NCBI GenBank assembly: GCA_021736615.1
Contig: JAIPFN010000091.1
Span: forward strand, 1-28,065
Direction of reading: 5' to 3'
DNA length: 28,065 nt
From: Phycisphaerae bacterium
GTDB lineage: Bacteria; Planctomycetota; Phycisphaerae; Sedimentisphaerales; Anaerohalosphaeraceae
Below the pieces are notes generated by a model. It was given only the letters and a program-made list of their open reading frames with translations. It was not told the DNA's origin and did not search any database. Within the stretch, counting starts at the first letter, position 1, and every line of letters starts with the position of its first letter. Position numbers and translations under genes: made by a program. This document shows, piece by piece, positions 8,475 through 16,226 of this stretch.

Positions 8475-9375
8475 AACTAAACATGATAGCCGTACCGGCA
8501 ACGGCGATAACCGCCCAGACGATCTCCCGCATATTGATCTTTTCTTTATACAGGATGATAGAAAATGGAATGATCAAAACCGGTACAATCCCGATGATCG
8601 TAGTCGCTATCCCGGTCGAGGTTTTCTGAATAGCCAGCAGCGACAGATACACCCCCAGAAACGGCCCAAAGACGGTTCCAATGGTCGTCAAGCTCATCGC
8701 CGGTTTATGCTTAAACGCTGCCAGCACCTGCCCCCAAGCTTTAAGGTGGAACAATAGCACCGTAAACCCGATCAGCCCGGCGATAATCCGGATCTGCGTC
8801 GCCGAGAACGCGTTATATTCCCCCATCCCATACTTGCTAAGCACCAGTCCGACAGCCTGCCCGCACATCCCTATAATGGCAAAAACAATCCCCTTGACAG
8901 GGTGCTTAAGTTTCTTTGTTTTCGTTTCGCGAGTAAGTATAACCGCCGCGACTCCGGCGATCGTCAGAGCCATGCCAATACAGTGCCACCCCGAGAGTTT
9001 CTCGCTCAAGAGGAAATACCCAATTACAGCCGTCACCGGCGGCACCAGGGCCATAACGAGCATAGACGTCCTTGCCCCGATTATCGAAAGTGCATTGAAC
9101 AGGAACATATCGCCCACCACAAACCCGATGATTCCCGAAAGTCCAAGCCAAAGCCATGCCGAACCCGACGCATCTGTCGGCAGGGGGCTTCCCCTGAATA
9201 TCCACGCAAATATTGTAAACAGGACAAACGCCAGATACATCTTGATCATGTTGACAGACAGTGCCCCGATTCTTTTACACGAATACTCAAAGCACAGCGC
9301 ACAAAGCGTCCAGCACAAAGCAGTAGCCAAAGCGGCAAACTCACCGGGTTTAATTTGAAGTAATAAATCGTTCAT
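8473..9375 (-). CDS. EamA-family (DMT superfamily) transporter, second copy type
   Basis: A 300-aa membrane protein with about ten predicted helices in two EamA halves (about 10-145 and 160-298). Typical signatures are LVPPVTAVIGYFLLSEKLS near residue 110-130 and the matching IIPFSIILYKEKIN near the end. These are the conserved helix-4/helix-5 stretches of each half. It is predicted to export small metabolites across the inner membrane; the substrate is unknown. Sequence similarity to the converging EamA gene looks low, so they are not a recent duplication. The start at 9375 has a modest GTGGG upstream. The stop codon overlaps the last partial unit of the tandem repeat. Confidence 0.88.
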   Translation of the reverse strand: MNDLLLQIKPGEFAALATALCWTLCALCFEYSCKRIGALSVNMIKMYLAFVLFTIFAWIFRGSPLPTDASGSAWLWLGLSGIIGFVVGDMFLFNALSIIGARTSMLVMALVPPVTAVIGYFLLSEKLSGWHCIGMALTIAGVAAVILTRETKTKKLKHPVKGIVFAIIGMCGQAVGLVLSKYGMGEYNAFSATQIRIIAGLIGFTVLLFHLKAWGQVLAAFKHKPAMSLTTIGTVFGPFLGVYLSLLAIQKTSTGIATTIIGIVPVLIIPFSIILYKEKINMREIVWAVIAVAGTAIMFS

Positions 9376-9423
9376 AACCCACGATTATACCCAAAACCCC
9401 AGCCAAATACAATCACAATCACA

Positions 9424-9508
9424 CCCAAAAAAACAAGCCCCGCTCTGTCATCCTGAGCGAAGGGCCGCAGGCCCGTAGCCGAAGGACCTCGTGCCTCCCA
9501 AATACGCC
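9424..9508 (+). repeat. Copy B of the TGTCATCC-TGAGCGAA repeat
   Basis: Begins with an A-rich lead and CTCTGTCATCCTGAGCGAAG. The hairpin core is GGGCC-GCA-GGCCC, so loop bases changed but the stem is kept. GAAGGACCTCGTGCCTCCCAAA closes it, shared with copies C and D. It lies immediately downstream of the GIY-YIG gene in that gene's own direction. Confidence 0.85.
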
Positions 9509-9522
9509 ACACCTCAACCCAA

Positions 9523-9810
9523 TCACAACTCCCCGGAAAGGTCACCCCAGTCAGCATTGCGCACATCAACAAGCATATTTTTCTTTTCCCGCCTCCAACC
9601 CTTTATTTGTTTTTCCCGCTCGATTGCAAGATTTACATCGTTAAACACTTCGTAGTAGACGAGTTTGTTTGCGTTATATTGGCAAGTAAATCCCATGGTC
9701 ATTTTTTCTTTATGCTCAATTAGCCTCCGTTTAAGATTGTTGGTAAATCCGGTGTACAGGACGCGATTATTTTTATTAGTGACCATATAAACAAAATAAC
9801 ATTTTGCCAT
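9523..9810 (-). CDS. Small GIY-YIG nuclease family protein
   Basis: A 95-aa single-domain GIY-YIG protein of the UPF0213/YhbQ-like kind. The VYM (7-9) and YTG (19-21) strands stand in for GIY and YIG. R28/R29 in NNLKRRLIEHK, H33, the EREKQIKGW motif (64-72) and the final ADWGDL are all family hallmarks, so the active site looks intact. I place the start at ATG 9810, preceded by GGTGG; the frame also extends to a TTG at 9822. Members are structure-selective or non-specific nucleases whose biological role is unclear. Copies of a dispersed repeat flank it on both sides, and its last codons are duplicated at 10056-10076. This suggests the gene and repeat move together (inference). Confidence 0.88.
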   Translation of the reverse strand: MAKCYFVYMVTNKNNRVLYTGFTNNLKRRLIEHKEKMTMGFTCQYNANKLVYYEVFNDVNLAIEREKQIKGWRREKKNMLVDVRNADWGDLSGEL

Positions 9811-9830
9811 AACATCCACCAAAAAATTAA

Positions 9831-9914
9831 CCTAAAAAAACAAGCTAAACCCTGTCATCCTGAGCGAAAGGGCCAAAGGCCCTGAAGTCGAAGGACCTCG
9901 TGCCTCCCAAAAAC
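9831..9914 (+). repeat. Copy C of the TGTCATCC-TGAGCGAA repeat, identical to copy D
   Basis: 84 bp identical, by eye, to 9955-10038. It starts CCTAAAAAAACAAGCTAAAC and contains GGGCC-AAA-GGCCC. It lies just upstream of the GIY-YIG start. Confidence 0.92.
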
Positions 9915-9954
9915 ACCAAACCTCCCCCCAACCGCAAAAGCAATCAAAACCAAA

Positions 9955-10038
9955 CCTAAAAAAACAAGCTAAACCCTGTCATCCTGAGCGAAAGGGCCAA
10001 AGGCCCTGAAGTCGAAGGACCTCGTGCCTCCCAAAAAC
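9955..10038 (+). repeat. Copy D of the TGTCATCC-TGAGCGAA repeat, identical to copy C
   Basis: Identical over 84 bp to 9831-9914 at an offset of 124 bp, which indicates recent duplication or gene conversion. Unlike copy C, it is followed by a duplicate of the GIY-YIG gene's 3' end. Confidence 0.92.
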
Positions 10039-10044
10039 GCCAAA

Positions 10045-10079
10045 CCTCAACCCAATCACAACTCCCCGGAAAGGTCGCC
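10045..10079 (-). pseudogene. Stub of a second GIY-YIG gene (last seven codons plus 3' flank)
   Basis: 10045-10076 is identical, by eye, to 9512-9543, the 3' end and flank of the intact GIY-YIG gene. Read on the minus strand it gives GDLSGEL and then TGA, as in the intact gene. Upstream of this the similarity stops. It is either a deleted copy or the part of the gene that belongs to the repeat unit. Confidence 0.75.
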
Positions 10080-10179
10080 CTGGCATGACTCGCCGCCAAA
10101 GTGGTGCGCGTCACCTTCTTTCTAAGACTCTTGCATTCTCAACTCACTGCCAATTTTAATCGGCGCTTTCTACCGAACC
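10080..10179. other. Unique spacer between the GIY-YIG stub and the DUF6602-like gene
   Basis: No gene or clear structure seen. With the repeats and stub it completes a 369-bp stretch without an intact gene. Confidence 0.5.
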
Positions 10180-10911
10180 CTATTTTAAATAAAAGCTATA
10201 AAGCGGGTGTATCCCCGACGGTTTCTCGCCCGATCTCGCTATCTTCAATAAATCCAGTAAATCATATAAGACACTAAAGAAATGTAAAGTTTCTTCGTAA
10301 TTAGCTTCGTTTTTTTTAATGTCAATTAAATTGTTTCCAATCCTTTTTGTAAGACAGTATTTGCCAATAATGCAAACCCCAGCGACTTCCTTGCAATTCT
10401 CCATATGTTCTCTCATTTTTTCTATATTAATATCGGTGTCATAAGCAATAATAATTGATGGCATAATAAATTTGATAGGCTCAATCTCGGGCGTGCGACT
10501 GTAAATGCTAGTTTGAAACTTATTGGTTACGTCATATATTCCTGCAATTTGTGTAAATGCGTCTTTACATAACTGTGATTTAATTTCAATTACTAAAAGA
10601 GCTGATTCTATGGGGATAACAGAAATATCCTTATTTAGTTCAAAGCGAGGCATACTATGCTTATTTGCAATAACTAAATCAATCTGTGGAGAAATCATGT
10701 CAGATTTCGCACATGCAAGGAAACCTGATTTGACTAAATAATAATCGGGCATTAGATCAATTATCAACTCTTTTAGATACTGTTCTCTTAATGTTCCTTT
10801 AGTGGGATTATGGTTTATTGAAGAAGATTCATTGAATTGAACTTTTAAAGTAGCAATTTTTGCTTTTATTAATCGCTTTATTGGGTTATCAGTTGTTTCA
10901 TTCTCTTTCAT
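10180..10911 (-). CDS. DUF6602-like protein, PD-(D/E)XK nuclease-like core
   Basis: A 243-aa soluble protein. Residues 34-43 (H-x4-KGTLRE), SGFLAC (62-67), PQIDLVIAN (75-83), and VIPIESALLVIEIKSQL (98-114) fit the DUF6602 pattern. D78, E102 and E109-x-K111 together look like the D...E-x-K core of the PD-(D/E)XK nuclease superfamily. The superfamily link is my inference from motif spacing. An AAGGAAA ribosome site sits seven bases before the ATG at 10911. The gene is clearly richer in A+T than tdh/kbl, and a palindromic element lies immediately upstream, which suggests lateral acquisition. Such families are frequent near restriction and defence genes, but nothing here shows its target. Confidence 0.7.
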   Translation of the reverse strand: MKENETTDNPIKRLIKAKIATLKVQFNESSSINHNPTKGTLREQYLKELIIDLMPDYYLVKSGFLACAKSDMISPQIDLVIANKHSMPRFELNKDISVIPIESALLVIEIKSQLCKDAFTQIAGIYDVTNKFQTSIYSRTPEIEPIKFIMPSIIIAYDTDINIEKMREHMENCKEVAGVCIIGKYCLTKRIGNNLIDIKKNEANYEETLHFFSVLYDLLDLLKIARSGEKPSGIHPLYSFYLK

Positions 10912-10931
10912 TGATAATTTCCTTTTTTGAC

Positions 10932-11001
10932 GGGTAATAGTGGAGAGTCACCTATTAAATCGCCTATGAATAGGCAACTGTCTCCGCCGATTTAATTACC
11001 C
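10932..11001. repeat. Palindromic REP-like element
   Basis: Nested inverted repeats: GGGTAAT (10932-10938) with ATTACCC (10995-11001); GGAGA (10942-10946) with TCTCC (10981-10985); CCTATT (10951-10956) with AATAGG (10969-10974). The centre holds an alternative hairpin, GCCTAT-GA-ATAGGC (10962-10975). The layout of stems split by internal loops, and the GAGTCACCTATTAAATC core, resemble sites at 16227 and 17347. It may also terminate or insulate the flanking minus-strand genes. Confidence 0.6.
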
Positions 11002-11014
11002 TAACACCTAACCC

Positions 11015-12202
11015 CTACATTACCCCCAACTCTTTCCCAACCTGCTGGAACTTCTCTACTGCGTAATCCAAATCTTCCTTCGTATGTGCTGCCGATATTT
11101 GTGTTCGTATCCTCGCCTGACCCTGAGGGACCACCGGGTAGAAGAATCCTACAACGTAAATACCCTCTTCGAGCAGTCGCGTAGCCATCTTCTGTGCAAG
11201 TACCGCGTCTCCAAGCATTACCGGCGTGATCGGGTGCGTCCCCGGCAGTACTTCCAGTCCTGTCTCCTGAATTTTACTTCTGAAATATTTCGTGTTGTCG
11301 GCGAGCCTGTCGACCAGTTCGGTCGACGAAGAAAGCATATCCAGTGCCTTTAGCGAAGCACATACTATCGCAGGCGCAAGCGTATTGGAAAACAAGTACG
11401 GCCTGCTCCTTTGGCGAAGTATTTCAACGATCTCTTTTCTACCCGTAGTAAAACCGCCGCTAGCTCCGCCCAACGCCTTGCCGAACGTACCCGTAATAAT
11501 ATCGACTCGTCCGATCACGTCGCAATACTCCGGCGTACCGCGGCCGGTCTTTCCGATAACCCCGGTCGAATGGCAGTCGTCGATCATTACCATCGCGTCA
11601 TACTTGTCGGCAAGGTCGCATATCTGATCGAGCTTTGCGACATAACCGTCCATCGAAAAGACACCGTCAGTTGCGATCAAGCGGAAGCGTGCGTCTTTGG
11701 CTTCTTTCAGTTTGTCTTCCAGGTCCTGCATGTCACTGTTTTTATACCTGTAGCGTGCCGCCTTGCAAAGCCGAATCCCGTCGATAATACTCGCATGGTT
11801 AAGAGAGTCGCTGATGATAGCGTCTTCCGGTCCAAGCAGCGTCTCAAAAAGCCCGCCGTTAGCGTCAAAGCACGAACTGTAAAGTATAGTATCCTCTGTG
11901 CCGAGAAATTCCGCTACCTTCTGTTCGAGCTGCTTATGAATTTGCTGCGTTCCGCAGATAAACCGAACCGAAGAAAGCCCGTACCCCCATTTGTCGTAAC
12001 TGCCCTTTGCAGCCGCCACGATATCCGGATGATCCGAGAGACCAAGATAATTATTAGCGCAAAAATTAAGCACCGATTGACCCGTATCGACCTCGATACG
12101 ATTATTTTGAGGAGTAGTGATTATACGCTCGGACTTATACAATCCGGCCTGCCGAATCTGCTCAAGTTCTTCCGAAAAATATTCTTTAACTTTCCCAAAC
12201 AT
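11015..12202 (-). CDS. kbl: Glycine C-acetyltransferase (2-amino-3-ketobutyrate CoA ligase)
   Basis: This cytoplasmic PLP enzyme cleaves 2-amino-3-ketobutyrate with CoA to glycine and acetyl-CoA, the second step of threonine degradation. It is 395 aa against about 398 in E. coli. Visible family features are NNYLGL (50-55), [10 protein letters not shown] (143-152), D208-D-C-H211 for cofactor binding, and K242 in GTFGKALGG as the Schiff-base lysine. The C-terminus has TPVMLGD and [16 protein letters not shown] precedes the ATG at 12202. tdh lies upstream on the same strand with a 133-bp gap containing a hairpin. The pair makes the complete TDH-KBL route, and assignment over the closely related 8-amino-7-oxononanoate synthase rests partly on that neighbour. 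Confidence 0.95.
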   Translation of the reverse strand: MFGKVKEYFSEELEQIRQAGLYKSERIITTPQNNRIEVDTGQSVLNFCANNYLGLSDHPDIVAAAKGSYDKWGYGLSSVRFICGTQQIHKQLEQKVAEFLGTEDTILYSSCFDANGGLFETLLGPEDAIISDSLNHASIIDGIRLCKAARYRYKNSDMQDLEDKLKEAKDARFRLIATDGVFSMDGYVAKLDQICDLADKYDAMVMIDDCHSTGVIGKTGRGTPEYCDVIGRVDIITGTFGKALGGASGGFTTGRKEIVEILRQRSRPYLFSNTLAPAIVCASLKALDMLSSSTELVDRLADNTKYFRSKIQETGLEVLPGTHPITPVMLGDAVLAQKMATRLLEEGIYVVGFFYPVVPQGQARIRTQISAAHTKEDLDYAVEKFQQVGKELGVM

Positions 12203-12254
12203 TATGATCTCCCATTGTTAATAGCGATTAGCTATAATTTGAAATAAAATAGCC

Positions 12255-12270
12255 TCGGCCTTCAGGCCGA
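12255..12270 (-). other. Hairpin in the tdh-kbl intercistronic gap
   Basis: TCGGCC and GGCCGA form a perfect 6-bp stem with a 4-base loop. On the minus strand it is followed by the T-rich GCTATTTTATTTC. It may act as a weak attenuator or as an mRNA stabiliser that sets unequal tdh and kbl levels. Confidence 0.45.
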
Positions 12271-12335
12271 ATCATCCATTATACATTATACAATAATCAT
12301 TATTCATTTCAAACTTGCCGTCAGGTAAGTTTGAG

Positions 12336-13361
12336 TCATTCGCTCCAGTCCAAAACAACCTTGCAGGCACTGCCCGAACGCATGGCCTGGAAACCTTTTT
12401 CAAAATCCGTATAGTGATACCGGTGTGTTATCAGCGGATTAATATCAAGTCCGCCCTGGATAAGCATAGTCACCTTATACCAAGTTTCATACATCAAACG
12501 GCCGTAAATACCCGTAAGCGTCAATCCGTTGAATACGACAAAATCCCAGTCGATCTCTGTCGGCGGAAGTATTCCAAGCAGCGCAATCTTCCCGCCGTGA
12601 GCCATGTTTGCGATCATGTCTTTAAGAGCCAGCGGACTGCCCGACATTTCCATCCCAACATCGAAACCCTCTTTCATGCCAAGTTTTTTCTGAGCGTCTG
12701 CGATGGGTTCTTTCGTAGCATCTATAGTCAGGGTAGCGCCCATTTTTTTCGCAAGCTCAAGCCGGTCCGGGTTTATGTCGGTAACGACAATATGCCTGGC
12801 GCCGATCTGCCTTGCGACACCTACCGCCATACAGCCGATTGGTCCTGCCCCGGTGATAAGAATATCTTCACCGACCAGGTTGTATGTCAGAGCGGTGTGA
12901 ACGGCATTGCCAAGCGGATCGAAGCAGCTTATAACATCCGAGGAGATAGACTTGTCGCAGTACCAGGTGTTGGTAACCGGTACCGAGATGTATTCGGCGA
13001 ATGCCCCGTCACGGTTTACGCCGATTCCGCAGGGCGAATTGCAAAGGTGCCTGCGCCCGGCAAGACAGTTCCTGCAGTGACCGCAAACGACGTGGCCTTC
13101 GGCACTGACCCTGTCGCCGATTTTAAAATCCAGAACATTGCTGCCCATCTCAACGATATGCCCGACAAATTCATGTCCGATAACCATCGGAGGCTTTATC
13201 GTTTTTTGTGCCCATTTGTCCCAGTTATAAATATGAACATCTGTGCCGCAGATCGAGGTCTTTTCAACCTTGATAAGTACGTCATTAATGCCGATTTGCG
13301 GCTTAGGCACATCGCAGAGCCAAAGCCCTTCAGTGGCTTGCTGTTTTACCAATGCTTTCAT
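12336..13361 (-). CDS. tdh: L-threonine 3-dehydrogenase
   Basis: This zinc-dependent medium-chain dehydrogenase oxidises L-threonine to 2-amino-3-ketobutyrate with NAD+, feeding kbl. Starting at ATG 13361 gives 341 aa, the same as E. coli Tdh. The open frame extends ten codons further upstream, but those are not expected from the family. C38 (SICGTDVH), H63-E64 (GHEF) and the lobe C-G-H-C-x2-C-x6-C with its four cysteines supply catalytic and structural zinc ligands. The nucleotide-binding [10 protein letters not shown] follows in the Rossmann domain. It is the first gene of the tdh-kbl pair and is divergent from the secreted hydrolase at 13493. Confidence 0.95.
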   Translation of the reverse strand: MKALVKQQATEGLWLCDVPKPQIGINDVLIKVEKTSICGTDVHIYNWDKWAQKTIKPPMVIGHEFVGHIVEMGSNVLDFKIGDRVSAEGHVVCGHCRNCLAGRRHLCNSPCGIGVNRDGAFAEYISVPVTNTWYCDKSISSDVISCFDPLGNAVHTALTYNLVGEDILITGAGPIGCMAVGVARQIGARHIVVTDINPDRLELAKKMGATLTIDATKEPIADAQKKLGMKEGFDVGMEMSGSPLALKDMIANMAHGGKIALLGILPPTEIDWDFVVFNGLTLTGIYGRLMYETWYKVTMLIQGGLDINPLITHRYHYTDFEKGFQAMRSGSACKVVLDWSE

Positions 13362-13492
13362 AATCTTTTGCCCTGAAATAAGAGATATCAAATATTAGTT
13401 TCTCAAACTGACCGGAATTATATATTATACAACACAAGTACACATACAATCCTGCCGAAATAAATAATAACGATTTTATAACGGGATATTAC
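13362..13492. promoter_or_regulatory. AT-rich divergent intergenic region at the GC-skew switch
   Basis: 131 bp between divergent tdh and hydrolase starts. It is strongly AT-rich, with TATATATTATA-type sequence around 13418-13430, suitable for divergent promoters. TTATACAAC (13425-13433) matches a DnaA box at seven of nine positions, which is not significant alone. Plus-strand GC skew changes sign close to here. Confidence 0.4.
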
Positions 13493-14752
13493 ATGAATAC
13501 TTATAAATACGCAACACTAATAATGCTTTCGCTAGCCGTTTTTTCGGTTGCTTGTACCGGTGCCGGGCTAACTATCGCCGCGCCGGTTGTTGAAACTGTC
13601 GATATTACGTTCACAGGCGGCGATATTGTAGACTGGTCCGAAAAAACGGTCGATGATAGCCTTTGCCGCGTCAGCAACGCTATTGCAGGGCCTGCAAAGG
13701 CCGAGTTCAATTTTCATCGTGTTACAGTTGATTTTTCCGGGGATGGGACGGTTGAAATTTGCGTCGGGTATTCGGCGACGAGGAATATCGAGGATATGAT
13801 CGAGAAAAAGCACTTGCATTCATCTTTTCGTAAGATGGTTAGCGGTGAGGAGGTTATGTTTACCAGCCCGTATAAGGGGCAGCGGTATGCGTGGGTTATA
13901 CTCAAAATGAGCGGTACTGTTGGGCTGCGGAAGGTTAATTACAAATGCCGAATGACAAAAAACACGCTTTACGGGCACTTAGGAGGGTTTTTTTCATTCG
14001 GGGGTGCGGACTTGCCGTACCGGTTGATGTACCCGAAGAATTATGATCCTGCTAAGAAATATCCGCTTGTTGTATCGGTTTCGGGGTCCGGCGGAATGGG
14101 TAATGATAACGCCAGAAGTATGGAGATGATTACGCTGGCGAGGTACCTTTATACGCAATATTTCTTCAATAATGAGGTTGAGTGCTTTAGTTTGGTGCCT
14201 CAGATACCTAATATGGATGATATACCTGAGCCGTACTGGCCTAAGGGGCATAAGGGGGTGCAGACTATGTTTCATCCGGACTGGCCGGCGGTTAATGCGG
14301 ATGGATGGTTCGCCCAGGCCAGTATCAAACTGATAAAGGAGTTGGCGGTTAATCCAAACGTAAGTATTGACCCTGAAAGGATTTATATGACGGGGTATTC
14401 ATACGGCGGCAAGGCGTGCTGGGAGTTTTTAAAGACCGATCCGGATATGTTTGCAGCGGCGGCTAGCGGGGGCGGATGGCCGATTGGGAAGGCGTATTCT
14501 GAGCCAAAAGGGGCGTTTTTGACGCAGTTGAAGCAGGAGGTGGCGATTTATAAGGGGGTGCCGGTGCTGATTTTTGCCGGGAGCAATGATAAGATGCGAT
14601 TGGGGAGTGCGGCGGTTAATAAGGAAATCCTTGCTCAGGGCGGAAAAACGCGGTTTATTGTCTATGAGAGGGCGGGACATATACCTGCGGCGGGTAAAGG
14701 ATGGAGCGATATTGAAAATATTCGGTGGCTTTTGAGCAACAAAAGACGCTGA
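13493..14752 (+). CDS. Secreted alpha/beta hydrolase (esterase / prolyl-oligopeptidase-like)
   Basis: A 419-aa exported hydrolase. A signal segment covers residues 1-30; C21 sits in SVAC, a marginal lipobox. Residues about 32-160 are beta-rich and unrecognised. The hydrolase domain begins near 172 with LPYRLMYPKNYDPAKKYPLVVSVSGSGG, the usual opening of secreted phospholipase/carboxylesterase and PHB-depolymerase-like enzymes. S303 in GYSYGG is the nucleophile; D366 (GSNDKM) and H396 (RAGHIPA) complete a plausible triad. GGGATATTAC leads into the ATG. Substrates of such planctomycete enzymes are often acylated polysaccharides, but nothing here identifies one. The gene's plus strand is G-rich, unlike the C-rich genes to the left. 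Confidence 0.8.
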   Translation: MNTYKYATLIMLSLAVFSVACTGAGLTIAAPVVETVDITFTGGDIVDWSEKTVDDSLCRVSNAIAGPAKAEFNFHRVTVDFSGDGTVEICVGYSATRNIEDMIEKKHLHSSFRKMVSGEEVMFTSPYKGQRYAWVILKMSGTVGLRKVNYKCRMTKNTLYGHLGGFFSFGGADLPYRLMYPKNYDPAKKYPLVVSVSGSGGMGNDNARSMEMITLARYLYTQYFFNNEVECFSLVPQIPNMDDIPEPYWPKGHKGVQTMFHPDWPAVNADGWFAQASIKLIKELAVNPNVSIDPERIYMTGYSYGGKACWEFLKTDPDMFAAAASGGGWPIGKAYSEPKGAFLTQLKQEVAIYKGVPVLIFAGSNDKMRLGSAAVNKEILAQGGKTRFIVYERAGHIPAAGKGWSDIENIRWLLSNKRR

Positions 14753-14794
14753 GAAAAAGGCAATTCAAGACATTGTCGACATTTCCCACCTATG

Positions 14795-14875
14795 GTTTTT
14801 GGGGGTTTGAGGCCGAAATCAGGCCCAAAAAACGTCAAAAATTTGCATTAATGCGCGCTTTTTGCGCACTTTTTG
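14795..14875 (+). terminator. Terminator-like hairpins after the hydrolase gene
   Basis: GTTTTTGGG (14795-14803) can pair with CCCAAAAAAC (14824-14833) with one bulge. A second stem, TGCGC with GCGCA (14852-14868), is followed directly by CTTTTTGG. Neither is strong, but the second has hairpin plus T-tract form. TTTTGCGCACTTTT is repeated just downstream. Confidence 0.4.
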
Positions 14876-15659
14876 GTCACTTTTGCGCACTTTTGAGCTT
14901 TTTTTGTCGCTGAAAATACGTGATAACTAAATTCAACAAACCTATACTACCTTTTAACTGGGATACATTGAGGCCGGATTTTTGGGTTGTTTTGATTTCG
15001 TATTTTTCACCACTAAGACACCAAGACACTAAGGGACACGAAGAAATTTTAGCCGGAGATTTCATTGAGATTAACATATCTGGTCGGCGGAAATTCCGGT
15101 GGGATTTTGGGGATATTTTTTTATTTTTTTGGTGATTTCCTTTTGTTTTTTTTGAGTTTTAGGTTATTGTAGGTTTTTACTAGGGTTTTGTGCTTTGCCG
15201 GGTTCGGCATGCGACTTTTGTTAGTGCGGTTTGTTTTTCTTTTTTGCCACAGAGAGGGCACAGAGGAAAAAGATTTCTGCGGATTGTGCATATTAATAAT
15301 AACCATCCGCCAAAGGCGGACACGTTCCGGACATGAAACTCATGAAGAAAAAAAATGATGGTGCTTGTTTTTTGAAATTCTGTTTGCGACTTTTGTTAGC
15401 TGGGTTTGTCTTGCTTTTTTTTAGCCACTGATTAACACGGATTGACACAGATTTAAAAACTAAAAAACTGAACCACTAATTTTAATAGTTATTAGCTTTT
15501 AGCCTTTAGCCGTTAGCTTTAAAAGATTGAACCACTAATTAACACCAATTGACACTAATGAAAGAGATAAAAGGGCAGAGGGATTTGTTGCTGGGCTTTT
15601 TGATTTGTTTTTTGAAACTGAAAATGGAAACTGATATTTTAATTTGAAAGGATAAACAA
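14876..15659. repeat. Intergenic repeat debris, no gene seen
   Basis: A long non-coding stretch made of degenerate fragments common in bacterial intergenic DNA. CACCACTAAGACACCAAGAC begins at 15008, GCCACAGAGAGGGCACAGAG begins at 15246, and GCCACTGATTAACACGGATT begins at 15423. A related CACTAATTAACACCAATTG lies near 15535. GCGACTTTTGTTAG occurs twice (about 15211 and 15388), each time followed by a T-rich stretch and one of these fragments. A hairpin TCCGCC-AAA-GGCGGA lies at 15306-15320. The open frames here have no ribosome sites and are T-rich by chance. Confidence 0.6.
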
Positions 15660-16214
15660 TTGAAAAACTATCTATGTCTTACTTTAGCGGGTGTTATGTT
15701 TATTGCCGGTTGCGGTGGTCGTGTTGCTAATCCAATTCCTATTTATCGGCCCGGCGATGAGGGGAGGAGTTGTACGGGACTCAAAACTGAAATCGCGCAA
15801 CTTGATGCTGATATGCAGCGGATCCTTCCTAAAACTGACAAGTCAGGAACGAATGTTGTCTGCGGAGTTGCCGGTGCATTTTTGATTGTGCCGTGGTTCT
15901 TTATGGATTTTAAAGGAGCCGACAAGATCGAGTTTGATGCAATGCGCAATCGATATAACTATCTTGTTTCAATTGCCGCGGAGAAGCAATGCAGTATGGT
16001 CGGGGTACAGCCGATATTGTCCGACAAGGAAATGAAAGAACAGCTTGAGGCACAAAACAAAGAAACGAAGACTTTAGCGAATAGTGAGTTCAAGAAGTGT
16101 GGGAACTGCGGCAGTGTTATTGGCAGCCTTGAAAAACCTTATACTTTTGAAAAACATGTTGTTTGCAGGGATTGCTATGATAAGCTGACTGCGCATGCTG
16201 ATGCTGGGGAGTGA
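15660..16214 (+). CDS. Lipoprotein with C-terminal four-cysteine zinc-ribbon/LIM-like motif
   Basis: A 184-aa predicted lipoprotein starting at TTG 15660, eight bases after AAAGGA. The lipobox is IAGC with C18. Residues about 37-113 (CTGLKTEIAQLDADMQ, a hydrophobic VPWFFMDF stretch, then EFDAMRNRYNYL and KQC) resemble small bacterial lipoproteins of unknown function that have a Cys-Leu heptad start, a short hydrophobic core and a closing KxC. After a charged linker, the end reads KCGNCGS, a 21-residue spacer, then CRDCYDKL. That is a CxxC-x(n)-CxxC knuckle typical of cytoplasmic zinc ribbons or LIM-like domains. Such a motif in a protein sent across the membrane is unusual. No function is assigned. 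Confidence 0.7.
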   Translation: MKNYLCLTLAGVMFIAGCGGRVANPIPIYRPGDEGRSCTGLKTEIAQLDADMQRILPKTDKSGTNVVCGVAGAFLIVPWFFMDFKGADKIEFDAMRNRYNYLVSIAAEKQCSMVGVQPILSDKEMKEQLEAQNKETKTLANSEFKKCGNCGSVIGSLEKPYTFEKHVVCRDCYDKLTAHADAGE

Positions 16215-16226
16215 ATAGTACAGTTA

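Noticed and set aside
8681..9358. Plus-strand open frame of 225 codons opposite the second EamA gene
   Set aside because: The minus frame gives a coherent ten-helix transporter; the plus frame has no motifs.
11411..12247. Plus-strand open frame of 278 codons opposite kbl
   Set aside because: Shadow of kbl, which has its PLP lysine and full family length.
12315..13376. Plus-strand open frame of 353 codons opposite tdh
   Set aside because: It is a shadow: the minus strand encodes a full-length Tdh with all zinc ligands, and the plus frame has no family match or start signal.
14753..15659. Possible CRISPR-like array in the repeat-rich gap
   Set aside because: Fragments such as CACTGATTAACACGG recur, but spacing, length and sequence vary. 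There is no constant repeat with unique equal-length spacers and no cas gene.
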